Positions 7,916 to 16,737 of a stretch of DNA of 33,034 nucleotides are shown here, one piece after another. Source of the DNA: CAMBDS01 sp964355675 (GTDB taxonomy: Bacteria > Electryoneota > AABM5-125-24 > Hatepunaeales > Hatepunaeaceae); NCBI GenBank assembly GCA_964355675.1, contig CAYHEC010000035.1, positions 1 to 33,034 of the forward strand. Reading direction: 5' to 3'. Position 1 is the stretch's first letter, and every line of letters starts with the position of its first letter. The notes beneath the pieces were generated by a model. The model made no database searches. It was not told where the DNA came from and saw only the letters and a program-made list of their open reading frames with translations. The position numbers were made by a program, and so were the translations under genes.

Positions 7916-9835
7916 ATGTCAAACGGTTCACCTGACTCAACTTCCTCGCACAAGAACCTTTCCGCTCAACCCGAGTTCGTAACGATTGGGTCACTTAGAC
8001 CCGAAACATTGGACAGAACCCTCATTCCACAGGAATATAAGTGGAATCTTACTGATATATACACAAGTTGGGACGAATGGGAGCTTGATCTAAAGCGGCT
8101 CGAACCACTTGTCGAGAATATGATGGCGTTGAAGGGAAAGCTACTTCAAAGCGCCAGAAATGTTGAAGAAGCCTACCGACTTTCTGACCTCATCAGCAAA
8201 ATCATGGTGAAGGTCGGTTCGTATGCCCATCTTCACTTCGACTTGGATCAGAGGAAAACCGAAATCAATGCATTTCAACAGCGTGCGCAGATTGTCGGCT
8301 CGAAAATTTCCACAGCTCTTTCCTGGTTCACTCCAGAATTATTGACGATACCTTGGGAGACCATGAAAACTTGGATCGATGACTCCACTTTGCTTAAGCA
8401 GTATCTCTTCCCCATAAGTGAACTTTACCGGAGTCAAGACCATGTACTCGACGAAAATGGCGAACGTCTTCTTTCCTATTCGCGACGATTGACCAACGCT
8501 CCTTCCAGCACCTACGAAATGCTATCTTCCGCTGATGTTCGATGGCCATCGATTACACTGTCAACGGGTGAAACAAAAACGGTAACTCCCTCAACTTATA
8601 ATGAAATTCTCGATACATCACGATCACAAGAAGATAGGCGTGCGGCGTTCGAAGCACATTTTGGTGTATTTAAAGAATTTGAAAATACTTACGCTTCAAT
8701 ATATAACGCAATATGCCAGAAAGATTTTTATATTTCGCGAGCACGTAAATATAAAAGCACTCTTGATATCGCACTCGAAGATGATGCAATCCCAACTGAA
8801 CTTTACACGAACCTCATCGAGACCACTCGCAAAGGTTCAGAACCTCTTCAGCGATATAACCGAATTCGCAAGAAATATCTGAAACTCGAAAAGTATGATC
8901 TTTACGATGGCTTAATTCCACTGATGAAGACAGAGAAGCGATATCCTTACAATTCTGTCAAAGAGCATATCATCGCCTCGGTGGTGCCGCTTGGAAAAGA
9001 TTATCAACAAAAAGTCGAACGAGCCTTCCAAAGCGGTTGGATAGACGTTTACGAAAATGATGGGAAGAGGTCTGGGGCTTATTCGGCAGGTGTTTATGGC
9101 GCCCATCCCTACATCCTCCTGAATTATAACGATACTCTCGACTACATGTTCACTCTGGCGCATGAAATCGGTCATTCGCTTCATACATTGCACTCTCAAG
9201 AGACTCAACCGTTTTCGACTTCCGGATATACCATTTTTGTCGCCGAAGTAGCTTCGACACTGAACGAAGCACTTCTTCTCGAGCATTTGTTACAGAGTAC
9301 CAGTGATCCGGTGGAGCGAATAGTACTTCTTGAGCATTCGATCAAGAACATTTCGTCCACTTTCTATGCGCAGGTTAGATTTGCGGATTTTGAGCGAGCC
9401 GCTCACAATCTTGTAGAAGAAGAACGACCTGTTACTTCGAAAACATTGAATGATTTAATGTATAATCAATTGCGGGAATATTTTGATGACTCAGTTGACT
9501 TGCATGACCTTTACAAAGTTACTTGGGCGCGCATTCCTCACTTCTATCGGAGTCCGTACTACGTTTACCAATACGCCACCAGCTTTGCCGCCTCGGCAAA
9601 TTTAGTCAGGAATATTCTTCCAGATAACGAGAAGGTCAGTGCAACACAGCGTGCAGAAGCAGTTGATAAATATATCAAGTTGCTGAGGTCGGGAGGAAAT
9701 GCGCACCCGTTGCAACAACTTCGAGACGCCGGAGTCGATTTGCTCTCTCCCGAACCTATACAAGCGGTGATTGAAACTCTTGGCCATCGGGTAACTCAAT
9801 TGGAAGAAGCGCTTGCGACTCTGCCAAATACATAA
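7916..9835 (+). CDS. pepF: Oligoendopeptidase F, M3 family zinc metallopeptidase
   Basis: This is a cytoplasmic zinc endopeptidase that cleaves short oligopeptides, typically finishing the breakdown of imported peptides or signal-peptide fragments. The zinc site is HEIGH (His416, Glu417, His420) with the third ligand Glu444 in AEVASTLNE. The C-terminal substrate-binding stretch FYRSPYYVYQYATSF is typical of PepF. N-terminal features (YKWNLTDIY, LSYSRRLTNAP) match the M3B oligoendopeptidase F group. At 639 residues it is slightly longer than the usual 600, because of a serine-rich N-terminal tail of about 35 residues. There is no signal peptide. GGAG six bases before the ATG supports the start. 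The next gene begins 27 bases after the stop on the same strand. Confidence 0.95.
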   Translation: MSNGSPDSTSSHKNLSAQPEFVTIGSLRPETLDRTLIPQEYKWNLTDIYTSWDEWELDLKRLEPLVENMMALKGKLLQSARNVEEAYRLSDLISKIMVKVGSYAHLHFDLDQRKTEINAFQQRAQIVGSKISTALSWFTPELLTIPWETMKTWIDDSTLLKQYLFPISELYRSQDHVLDENGERLLSYSRRLTNAPSSTYEMLSSADVRWPSITLSTGETKTVTPSTYNEILDTSRSQEDRRAAFEAHFGVFKEFENTYASIYNAICQKDFYISRARKYKSTLDIALEDDAIPTELYTNLIETTRKGSEPLQRYNRIRKKYLKLEKYDLYDGLIPLMKTEKRYPYNSVKEHIIASVVPLGKDYQQKVERAFQSGWIDVYENDGKRSGAYSAGVYGAHPYILLNYNDTLDYMFTLAHEIGHSLHTLHSQETQPFSTSGYTIFVAEVASTLNEALLLEHLLQSTSDPVERIVLLEHSIKNISSTFYAQVRFADFERAAHNLVEEERPVTSKTLNDLMYNQLREYFDDSVDLHDLYKVTWARIPHFYRSPYYVYQYATSFAASANLVRNILPDNEKVSATQRAEAVDKYIKLLRSGGNAHPLQQLRDAGVDLLSPEPIQAVIETLGHRVTQLEEALATLPNT

Positions 9836-9862
9836 TCGATCAGCAATCTGGCCGCATTCGGA

Positions 9863-11599
9863 ATGACTGGATACAATTTGGTGAAGCTGTGTACAGATCA
9901 AAATAAATCATGTTCGTGGGGAGATGGCCGGTTTTCTTCTAACTTGAGCTATCTCAGCGCCATTTCAATCATTATGTTAATACTTTCACCGCTTAAGCTG
10001 TTGGGTTCGCAGTCAATACGAATAAATCAGCTTGGTTATCTCGAAAATGATCTCAAAATTGCGGTGGTAGTCAGCTCCGACGTCCTTCCGGAGTTAGCAT
10101 TTCAGATAATCAATAATGACAATGTTGCTTTTCGTGGTTACCTTAGCGCCGACAAAGGCATTTATTTAGCTCATGCTCATCATTATCTTGCCGATTTCAG
10201 TTCTCTGAACAAAAAAGGTAGATACCGTCTGCGCACGGGATCGGTGGTTTCGAGTGAATTTGAAATCAATGATAATCTCTATCGCAGTTTACCGGATTCG
10301 ATTCTTCGCTTCTTCGCAATTCAAAGATGCGGAAATACATCCCCTATCCTCCATAAACCCTGTCATTTAATGGATGCATCAGGCGTAAAAGCTGTTGACC
10401 GAACTTCCCCCGGCTTTGATCTGACTGGGGGCTGGCACGATGCTGGCGACTACATTAAGTTCACATTAACGACAGCTTATTCAACTCATCTGTTGCTTCT
10501 TACTTATCAATTGTTTCCTGATTTATTCAAGAAGTGGGTGTTTTTCGAACTCCCCGCGCCTGTAGCGGAAGGGAAAATTGGGCTGGATTGGCTGATGAAA
10601 GCGCACCCCTCTCGCAACCGATTAATCAGTCAGGTACAAGACGTGTCCGATCATGAAGTCGGGTGGCGACTTCCCGAAGCAGACCCACTTGCAGGAAACA
10701 GATTAGCCTGGGAGTATTCCTCTAAAGCAACTGCTGGCTCGGCGGCGGCGGCTTTAGCGTTGGGGGCAACGGTTTTTACTCAACTGGGAGACCGTCTCTA
10801 CGCCACGAAATGTCTCGAACATGCAATAGAAATATTTGCTCTTAGCCAATCTAATCAGCTTCCTGATCAAGAATACCGGCCCGATTCGCTATACTACGAT
10901 GGTGATCCTCGCGATAATTTAGCCCTTGCCGGAATAGAACTTTTCCGAGCAACGGGTGAAAGTAAGTATCTTACCTTTTCCAAACAATTTATCGATACTC
11001 TTGGCGCAGGCGGCTGGATATCGTGGGGCGACGTTCAAGGAATCGCGGCGTTTCGTTTGGCAGAGCACTACCCCGCCGCGAGAGAATATTTAGAAATCGC
11101 GCTTCACGAGTATCAAACCAACGCAGATAAAAACCCATACAACTACCCCAGTACAATTTATCCGTGGGGCTCATTATCTTTGCAAACTGGTGTTGGGATA
11201 ATGGCGGTTCTATTTGAAATTGCGGGAGGTGACGCCGTTTATCAGCGACTGGCAGTTCGGCAAAGAGACGCGATATTCGGCGCTAATCCTTATGGAATCA
11301 GCTACTTTTCAGGAGTTGGCGAGAACTACGCCAAGCATTTTCATAATCAAATCTCCTATTTGAAAAAGATCCCCCTCCCTGGCGGAATTTCCGAGGGCCC
11401 GATATCACGCAAGGAATTTCTTGCATCGGCGATTCATCTTGAATTGCCGGATATATTTCTTAATTTACATAGCGAACCGGCTGTATATCATGACGATCCG
11501 CGAGACTATCTGACCAATGAACCTACAATCGCGGCGAGTGCGCAAGCATTTTTTTTACTCAGTTGGTACGCGAACGGAGCAAGGTTGCGAAAAGAGTGA
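9863..11599 (+). CDS. Glycoside hydrolase family 9 (cellulase-type) with N-terminal Ig domain
   Basis: GH9 enzymes are inverting beta-glycosidases, mostly endoglucanases; some act on chito-oligosaccharides. An N-terminal CelD_N Ig-like domain (about 50-140) starts at SIRINQLGYLENDLK. The catalytic (alpha/alpha)6 barrel follows (about 150-575). The catalytic-base motif GGWHDAGDYIKF supplies Asp193 and Asp196, and the general acid is Glu553 in DYLTNEPT. A hydrophobic segment at residues 28-45 could be an uncleaved anchor or signal peptide, suggesting export. The start is uncertain: the ATG at 9863 lacks a clear Shine-Dalgarno and leaves a polar 27-residue tail before the hydrophobic segment. 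No carbohydrate-binding, dockerin or sorting domain is present. It lies 27 bases after pepF and is probably co-transcribed. Substrate cannot be decided from sequence alone. Confidence 0.9.
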   Translation: MTGYNLVKLCTDQNKSCSWGDGRFSSNLSYLSAISIIMLILSPLKLLGSQSIRINQLGYLENDLKIAVVVSSDVLPELAFQIINNDNVAFRGYLSADKGIYLAHAHHYLADFSSLNKKGRYRLRTGSVVSSEFEINDNLYRSLPDSILRFFAIQRCGNTSPILHKPCHLMDASGVKAVDRTSPGFDLTGGWHDAGDYIKFTLTTAYSTHLLLLTYQLFPDLFKKWVFFELPAPVAEGKIGLDWLMKAHPSRNRLISQVQDVSDHEVGWRLPEADPLAGNRLAWEYSSKATAGSAAAALALGATVFTQLGDRLYATKCLEHAIEIFALSQSNQLPDQEYRPDSLYYDGDPRDNLALAGIELFRATGESKYLTFSKQFIDTLGAGGWISWGDVQGIAAFRLAEHYPAAREYLEIALHEYQTNADKNPYNYPSTIYPWGSLSLQTGVGIMAVLFEIAGGDAVYQRLAVRQRDAIFGANPYGISYFSGVGENYAKHFHNQISYLKKIPLPGGISEGPISRKEFLASAIHLELPDIFLNLHSEPAVYHDDPRDYLTNEPTIAASAQAFFLLSWYANGARLRKE

Positions 11600-11886
11600 C
11601 TCCATTAATCGCGTCCATGTGTTGTGACCATCGTCAAATAGATTTATATTATCAGTAGTAAATTATTGCATTAGTTGGGGCTTGCTGAAAAAGCAGAAAT
11701 CGAGCCAAACGATCAGGCGGACGTCCTTGCCCACGGTTTGGTCAAGCAGGTTGAATTGGTGGACGAAGACATCTGCCCGAACTCCTTTTAAAAAAAATCT
11801 TTCCAGTAAACCCATATAAACCCTGGGAATATATTATTCGTACAGGTACAAATTATATTTCTTTAAATCAAAGCAGGACCTGATCA
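11600..11886. other. Intergenic spacer between GH9 and response regulator
   Basis: No gene is seen in these 287 bases. They contain an imperfect repeat GGCGGACGTCCTTGCCC (11716-11732) whose inverted counterpart lies beyond the response regulator. An AT-rich stretch from about 11840 probably carries its promoter, though I see no convincing -35/-10 pair. Confidence 0.5.
11716..11732 (+). repeat. 17-bp repeat flanking the response regulator (left copy)
   Basis: GGCGGACGTCCTTGCCC matches the reverse complement of 12340-12356 at 15 of 17 bases. The pair brackets the response regulator gene in inverted orientation. Probably copies of a dispersed repeat. Confidence 0.5.
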
Positions 11887-12258
11887 ATGGATACTTATCG
11901 CATACTCGTTGTGGACGATGAATTTGACGTCCGAGATATCCTCGAACGGTCGCTTTCTTTGTCCAAATATCATGTAAAAACCGCCAGTGGCGGTTTGAGC
12001 GCAATCGAAATTTGTCGGACTTTCCTGCCTCATCTGGTGTTACTTGACGTTATGATGCCGGATCTTGGCGGAATCGAAACCTTGCGAAAAATCAGAGAGC
12101 TTGACAAGGACGTCAAGGTCGTGATGGTTAGCGGAATGCACGATGTTCAAGCCGCGAAAGAATCGATTGCCATGGGCGCAATCGACTATATTACCAAGCC
12201 ATTTGACCTGCGCGAACTCGATGAATATATCAAAGATATTCTCGCTGACCAATTGTAA
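11887..12258 (+). CDS. Stand-alone response regulator receiver (CheY-like)
   Basis: This is a 123-residue single receiver domain of a two-component phosphorelay, with no output domain. The acidic pocket is Asp10/Asp11 (VVDDE). The phospho-acceptor is Asp54 in LLDVMMPD. The switch serine is Ser82 (MVSGM), and the conserved lysine is Lys104 in TKPF. AGGA about eight bases upstream of the ATG supports the start. No histidine kinase is adjacent, so the cognate partner is elsewhere in the genome. It probably signals by protein-protein contact, as CheY or Spo0F do. It appears monocistronic and ends at the strong hairpin at 12392-12427. Confidence 0.95.
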   Translation: MDTYRILVVDDEFDVRDILERSLSLSKYHVKTASGGLSAIEICRTFLPHLVLLDVMMPDLGGIETLRKIRELDKDVKVVMVSGMHDVQAAKESIAMGAIDYITKPFDLRELDEYIKDILADQL

Positions 12259-12339
12259 GAAGAATCTATTGAAAAACTCTGACGAAGCCTAAATTCTTAT
12301 CCGACTTACGCCCCTGTGTGCGCGTCTGTTTAGGCTTTT

Positions 12340-12356
12340 GGGCGAGGATGTCCGCC
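12340..12356 (-). repeat. 17-bp repeat flanking the response regulator (right copy)
   Basis: GGGCGAGGATGTCCGCC is the inverted counterpart of 11716-11732, with two mismatches. Confidence 0.5.
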
Positions 12357-12390
12357 CGGAGTTCGCAAGATTTTTAGCAGACTCTTATGC

Positions 12391-12430
12391 AAAAAAGGTG
12401 TCAAACGTAAGCGTTTGACACCTTTTTCTT
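12391..12430. terminator. Bidirectional terminator between response regulator and M3 peptidase
   Basis: AAAAAGGTGTCAAACG (12392-12407) pairs perfectly with CGTTTGACACCTTTTT (12412-12427) around a TAAG loop. T-runs follow the stem on both strands. It lies between two convergent genes, so it can serve both. Confidence 0.92.
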
Positions 12431-12463
12431 TAACTACTTCATCAATACCGAACTGCGAGTAAA

Positions 12464-14221
12464 TTATGCCTTTTCAAGCCTTCCTTGCAGTTCGACTTCC
12501 TTATTCACATCGACCATCAAAGGCCGAATAATATCAGCGCTAAAGTCAAATCTCGCGCCAGCAGTGGTGAAAAGCTCTGGGAGCGGCCGCGAAGCCCCTA
12601 ACTTCAATCCAGCGAGATAGGCGTCAACGGCTCCTTTAACATCCTTTCGCGAGTTTTGCCATATCTGCAAGGCTCCAAGCTGGGCGATGCCATACTCGAT
12701 ATAATAGAAGGGATACTCAAATATGTGAATTTGGGCGTGCCAACGATACTTTAGAGCATCCTCCCAGCCTTCAAAATCGACTCCGGAACCAAATCGTTTG
12801 CTAAGTTGCAACCAATAATCAGTGCGTTCTTGTCTGGTGTGATTCGGATGTGTATAAATCCAATGTTGAAATGCATCTATTGTTGCAATCCAGGCAAGCA
12901 GAGCAATTGCCCCTTCGAAATGCTCATAACGCGCTCTTGCCGCATCGACAGGTGTGTAAAATACTTCAAGATGTGGAGCACCGAGGTGCTCCATCGTCAT
13001 CGAAGCTACTTCAGCAAATTCCATCGGTGCGCCTCGATACTGGACGAGCGGTTCTTCAGCAGTTTGAATCGCATGGAAAGCGTGGCCACCCTCATGGAGC
13101 ATGGTAAATACGTCGCCGTTAAGACCGACCGCATTCATGAAAATGAAAGGAAGCCGTATCTCGTTGAGAGTTGACTGGTATCCCCCGGGAGCTTTACCCT
13201 TTCGACTGCCAAGGTCAAGCAAACCATTTTGTAGGAGTAAATCGAATTTGGCGCTTAGTCGAGCATCGATCCTCGAGAAGATCTCGCGCGTGCCGTGGGC
13301 AAGTTCGTGGTCGGTCTGGAAGGGTTTTAATGGTTCACGGCCGTAGCGATCACAGGCAATATCCCATGGTTTGATCGAGTCAAGGCCGAGCGCCTTCTTT
13401 CTTTCCTCAAGACTTGTCCGATTTACCGGCACAACGAAAGCCTCGACAGCTTGATGAAATTTCTCGCAATCTTGTGGGGTGTAATCAAACCTTTCATAGC
13501 GACGAAATTGGTATGCTCGAAAGTCATCGAAGCCGGCATTTTTCGCAACTTGTGAACGGAGCTCCAACATTTTATCGAAGATTTCTTCTGTTGCCTCAGT
13601 GTCTTGCAAACGACGTGTGGTGATCGCCTCCCAAGCTTGGCGGCGGGTTTCACGGTCGTTGTCGAGCAAAAATATACTCATCTGTTGGATGGTCCGCTCT
13701 TCGCCACGGAAATGGACCATCATTCCACCCTGAATTTTTTGGTACTGTTGCGAAAGCTTTTGAAGCTCTGTTTCGAGAGGAATGTTCTGTTCGCAAAACA
13801 TCTCAATCGAATTTTTGACTGATCTCAGCAATATACCATGTCGCGCCTGATCCAATTGATCGGCAAAAGGAAAAGTTATCAATAGCTTATCAAGTCTATT
13901 CACGAACGATTTCAATTGAGGTTCGATATTTTCGACGAAATTCAGATAAGACTCCTCTGCCGACACATCATTGGTTGCGCAGGTCATTCCAATGTAGCGA
14001 CGAGATCCTTCTTCATAAATAACGGCGTAGAGCTCGCTAATATCGAGCAACCACTGTTCCAATTCTTCCTTGGAATTAATTTGCCGATTTGTAAGCTTTA
14101 TGAAAAATGGCTCCAGCTCCGACCATTCATTAACAACGAGATCGTTGGGCAAAAAACGGCGGGGATAATTCAGCGAAGGTCGCTTTAATTCTGATATTTG
14201 ACTGACAATTGCTTCATTCAT
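12464..14221 (-). CDS. M3 family oligoendopeptidase (second paralogue)
   Basis: This zinc metallo-oligopeptidase is of the COG1164/M3B type but a different subgroup from PepF at 7916. The zinc ligands are His376, Glu377 and His380 in HEGGHAFH, with Glu404 in PMEFAEVASM. The C-terminal helices contain EYPFYYIEYGIAQLGA, the counterpart of the PepF substrate-binding stretch. Length is 585 residues, with no signal peptide, so it is probably cytoplasmic and acts on short peptides. AAGGAG five bases before the ATG at 14221 decides the start; an upstream in-frame GTG at 14227 would overlap that ribosome site. It lies downstream of the malic enzyme on the same strand, with a repeat-bearing spacer of about 155 bases between. 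Confidence 0.94.
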   Translation of the reverse strand: MNEAIVSQISELKRPSLNYPRRFLPNDLVVNEWSELEPFFIKLTNRQINSKEELEQWLLDISELYAVIYEEGSRRYIGMTCATNDVSAEESYLNFVENIEPQLKSFVNRLDKLLITFPFADQLDQARHGILLRSVKNSIEMFCEQNIPLETELQKLSQQYQKIQGGMMVHFRGEERTIQQMSIFLLDNDRETRRQAWEAITTRRLQDTEATEEIFDKMLELRSQVAKNAGFDDFRAYQFRRYERFDYTPQDCEKFHQAVEAFVVPVNRTSLEERKKALGLDSIKPWDIACDRYGREPLKPFQTDHELAHGTREIFSRIDARLSAKFDLLLQNGLLDLGSRKGKAPGGYQSTLNEIRLPFIFMNAVGLNGDVFTMLHEGGHAFHAIQTAEEPLVQYRGAPMEFAEVASMTMEHLGAPHLEVFYTPVDAARARYEHFEGAIALLAWIATIDAFQHWIYTHPNHTRQERTDYWLQLSKRFGSGVDFEGWEDALKYRWHAQIHIFEYPFYYIEYGIAQLGALQIWQNSRKDVKGAVDAYLAGLKLGASRPLPELFTTAGARFDFSADIIRPLMVDVNKEVELQGRLEKA

Positions 14222-14269
14222 AAGCACTCCTTAGTTAGAAAGTTCTGATTGTAAAGATCCTTAAGTCAC

Positions 14270-14329
14270 TTCAGACAAGCGGGGACGCTTATCCTACGCG
14301 GAGATTTCAGACAAGCGGGGACGCTTATC
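14270..14329. repeat. Two direct copies of a 24-bp repeat containing a mini-hairpin
   Basis: TTCAGACAAGCGGGGACGCT followed by TATC occurs identically at 14270-14293 and 14306-14329, with a 36-base period. Each copy contains AAGCG-GGGA-CGCTT, a 5-bp stem with a 4-base loop. It lies in the spacer between the malic enzyme stop and the M3 peptidase start. Confidence 0.8.
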
Positions 14330-14376
14330 ATGCAGGAAGAGAACGGACTGAAGGTCGGTGTTACTGGACAATTATT

Positions 14377-16104
14377 CTATTCAAGATATTGATGAAAACG
14401 ATAGGGATAGTAATGTGGAACCCACATCGCATCACGAATCAACTTTTCGAGACGTTCGTCTGACACGCTCATTCCAATCAAATCGTCTCGAGCCTGTCGA
14501 GCAACGGCTAAAGCCACGACGAGCGAAACCTCGCGGATATTCTTCAACGAAGGAAGCAATTTTCCAGATTCCAACTCTTCATTGGATATCAGTTTTGAGA
14601 GGGCGACACTTGCGGCGTGGAACATCCTGCTGGTGACCCGACTCGCTTGACAGACAATTGCCCCAAGCCCGACGCCAGGGAAGATGTAGAGGTTATTACA
14701 TTGTGAGACAGTCAGGCTTGTGCCGTCGGCATATTTTACGGAGCCGAATGGGCTACCGAACGCCATCAGCGCTCGCTTTCCCAATACCTTTGCAACTGCA
14801 TCAGGCGTCGTCTCGCTTCGAGAAGTTGGATTTGATAATGATAAAACGATTGGTCGTTGAGTATTGTTTCCGAGTAACTCGAGTATTTTCGCATCGAATG
14901 CTCCCGGTTTTGCAGAGACTCCAATCAAGACCGTTATTCCGGCGTGTTCGACGACCTCCTCAAGGGTAGGAGCACGATTATGATCGATTGGCCAGTTTTG
15001 AATTGAATCACGAGGTTGCAGGAATAACTTCTGTTGTGCCTCGACATCACTACCTTCCAAAAGCAATCCGGGAAGATCGATAGCATATATATGCCGACGA
15101 GCATTTGCAACATCGATGCCCTCTTCTTCAACCATCATTGTCACAATCGCATTTGCCACTCCTGAACCTGCCTGACCAAAACCAAGAATAGCAATTTTCT
15201 CAGCTGATATTGGTCTGCCGGTGAGCTTGGTCGCACTTTTCAAGACTGCGACAGCGACCGCGCCTGTACCTTGAATGTCGTCGTCGAAGCTTGGAATTCG
15301 GTTTTGGTATCGATCGAGCAATGTAAAAGCATTTTCCTTACCAAAATCTTCCCATTGAATCAGGGCTCGGGGAAATGTTCGCCTTACACCCTGGACAAAT
15401 CGCTCAATCACATCCCAATAAGCATCTCCAGTAAGTCGCGGTTTTTTTATCCCAATATAAAGTGGGTCATCCAACAGTCGTTCGTTATTGGTGCCAATAT
15501 CGAGACAAACTGGCAGAGTCGAAGCGGGATGAATACCTGCCGCCGCGACATAGAGAGCAATTTTCCCAATCGGTATTCCCATACCATCGACTCCCAAATC
15601 ACCATAGCCGAGAATTCTTTCACCATCGGTTACAACAATTAGCGATATGTCAGGGAGGCCAACGCTTTTCAACGTCCGTTCGGTAGTCATGACATTCTGG
15701 GCTGTGATGTAAGCTCCCCGATACCTGCGAATAATATGCGATAATTTGAGACATGCCAGACCGACAGTCGGAGTATAGACGATAGGCAACAACTCCTCGA
15801 GATGTGTGGTCAGGAGCGCATAGAAAAGAGTCTCGTTTCGGTCGAGCAGTCCTGTCAAGGTGATATACCTTTCGAGGTCGCTGGTTTTCATCTGCAGGTT
15901 GGTTCGGGCGCGCTCCAATTGACCTTCCAGACTTCCGACGTGGTCGGAGAGTAGGCCGATCATATCGAACTCGGCTCGCTCTTCCTTTAAAAAGCAGCTT
16001 CCTTTGTTGAGAAGCGGATCCTGCATTAGAGAGTAGCCTTTAAAAGGAACGGCGTAGTATATCTCCTGTGTAAGAGGATCTACTCGCATTTCAAAGCGTT
16101 TCAT
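14377..16104 (-). CDS. NAD(P)-dependent malic enzyme, large (SfcA/eukaryotic-like) form
   Basis: This enzyme oxidatively decarboxylates L-malate to pyruvate and CO2, producing NADH or NADPH and linking the TCA cycle to pyruvate. The malic N-terminal domain carries YTPTVG (Tyr110) and the catalytic lysine in GKIALYVAAAG (Lys181). Metal ligands are Glu252/Asp253 in WEDFGKENAF and Asp276 in SFDDDIQGTGAV. The Rossmann domain has ILGFGQAGSGVANAI (about 306-320). The length of 575 residues fits the large form. Residue 251 is Trp where Phe is more usual, a small variation. Whether NAD or NADP is preferred cannot be read with confidence. GGAA about ten bases upstream is a weak ribosome site. A terminator at 16140-16175 separates it from the tRNA operon upstream, so it needs its own promoter. 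Confidence 0.95.
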   Translation of the reverse strand: MKRFEMRVDPLTQEIYYAVPFKGYSLMQDPLLNKGSCFLKEERAEFDMIGLLSDHVGSLEGQLERARTNLQMKTSDLERYITLTGLLDRNETLFYALLTTHLEELLPIVYTPTVGLACLKLSHIIRRYRGAYITAQNVMTTERTLKSVGLPDISLIVVTDGERILGYGDLGVDGMGIPIGKIALYVAAAGIHPASTLPVCLDIGTNNERLLDDPLYIGIKKPRLTGDAYWDVIERFVQGVRRTFPRALIQWEDFGKENAFTLLDRYQNRIPSFDDDIQGTGAVAVAVLKSATKLTGRPISAEKIAILGFGQAGSGVANAIVTMMVEEEGIDVANARRHIYAIDLPGLLLEGSDVEAQQKLFLQPRDSIQNWPIDHNRAPTLEEVVEHAGITVLIGVSAKPGAFDAKILELLGNNTQRPIVLSLSNPTSRSETTPDAVAKVLGKRALMAFGSPFGSVKYADGTSLTVSQCNNLYIFPGVGLGAIVCQASRVTSRMFHAASVALSKLISNEELESGKLLPSLKNIREVSLVVALAVARQARDDLIGMSVSDERLEKLIRDAMWVPHYYPYRFHQYLE

Positions 16105-16139
16105 CGAATTAGTTCCAAAGGAAAGAATAGTGTTACAAC

Positions 16140-16175
16140 AAAAAAGGCGGCGCCATCCCGACGCCGCCTTGAAAA
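16140..16175 (-). terminator. Intrinsic terminator of the tRNA operon
   Basis: On the minus strand, AAGGCGGCG and CGCCGCCTT (plus positions 16144-16152 and 16162-16170) form a 9-bp GC-rich stem with a 9-base loop. It is followed by a TTTTTT run on the minus strand. It lies about 55 bases after the tRNA-Gly 3' end. Confidence 0.9.
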
Positions 16176-16229
16176 AGCTCTTTTACTGCAATCAGGTAAC
16201 TCACCTGTCAATCATTCGACACAATGTTG

Positions 16230-16301
16230 AGCGAGAGACGGGATTCGGACCCGCGACCTTCACGTTGGCAACGTGATACTCTACCACTGAGTTACTCTCG
16301 C
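16230..16301 (-). tRNA. tRNA-Gly (anticodon GCC)
   Basis: The acceptor stem GCGAGAG/CTCTCGC is fully paired. The D-loop contains AGTGGTAGAGT. The anticodon stem-loop is TCACG-TTGCCAA-CGTGA with anticodon GCC, and the T-loop is GGGTCCGAATCCC. The discriminator is T, as usual for bacterial tRNA-Gly. The CCA end is not encoded. Length is 72 bases. Confidence 0.97.
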
Positions 16302-16495
16302 TTATCAGGAACTTCACTATCTACGAGGTTGTTCGATTTCGGATGAGTATCCGACAACGAATCTTCTTCCAACCGATTCCGGTAATCATCGACAATCCTT
16401 CGACGTTTCTGACGGAGCGTTTTGCCTTGCATTCGAGCAAGACGACTCGCCCATAAAAGGATTGCTACTAAGACTAATACGAGCAGGTATGACAT
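16292..16495 (-). CDS. Small putative membrane protein between two tRNA genes
   Basis: This 67-residue product has one N-terminal hydrophobic segment (YLLVLVLVAILLWA). A strongly basic stretch follows (GKTLRQKRRRIVDDYRNR), then an acidic tail. That pattern fits a single-pass membrane protein with a cytoplasmic tail. The ATG at 16495 is chosen over the TTG one codon earlier; the ribosome site is weak (AAGAGCGG, about 10-12 bases upstream). It lies between tRNA-Ala and tRNA-Gly on the same strand and would share their transcript. Its last codons and stop overlap the first ten bases of tRNA-Gly. I recognise no family. It could be a chance open frame, but the composition looks protein-like. Confidence 0.45.
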   Translation of the reverse strand: MSYLLVLVLVAILLWASRLARMQGKTLRQKRRRIVDDYRNRLEEDSLSDTHPKSNNLVDSEVPDKRE

Positions 16496-16548
16496 CAATT
16501 ACACCGCTCTTTTGATTAACGCACCGATTCTAACAACTATTCGGGCGG

Positions 16549-16621
<73 letters not shown>

Positions 16622-16708
16622 GAGTCACAACTAACCTGCGCCAATAGGTTCCAACCTTAGAAACAATCCAGCGCAGTTGCCATTCGCGCATTACCTCGCG
16701 CACATGCT

Positions 16709-16737
16709 AATATAATGCCGGTTGTCGCGCCTGTCAA
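16709..16737 (-). promoter_or_regulatory. Sigma-70 promoter of the tRNA operon
   Basis: On the minus strand a perfect -35 TTGACA (plus 16732-16737) is followed after 17 bases by TATATT (plus 16709-16714), 5/6 to consensus. The predicted start is near 16702, giving an 80-base leader before tRNA-Ala. Strong promoters of this form are typical of stable RNA operons. Confidence 0.8.

Noticed and set aside
14225..14227. GTG at 14227 as start of the second M3 peptidase
   Set aside because: The AAGGAG ribosome site would overlap it. The ATG at 14221 has ideal spacing of five bases.
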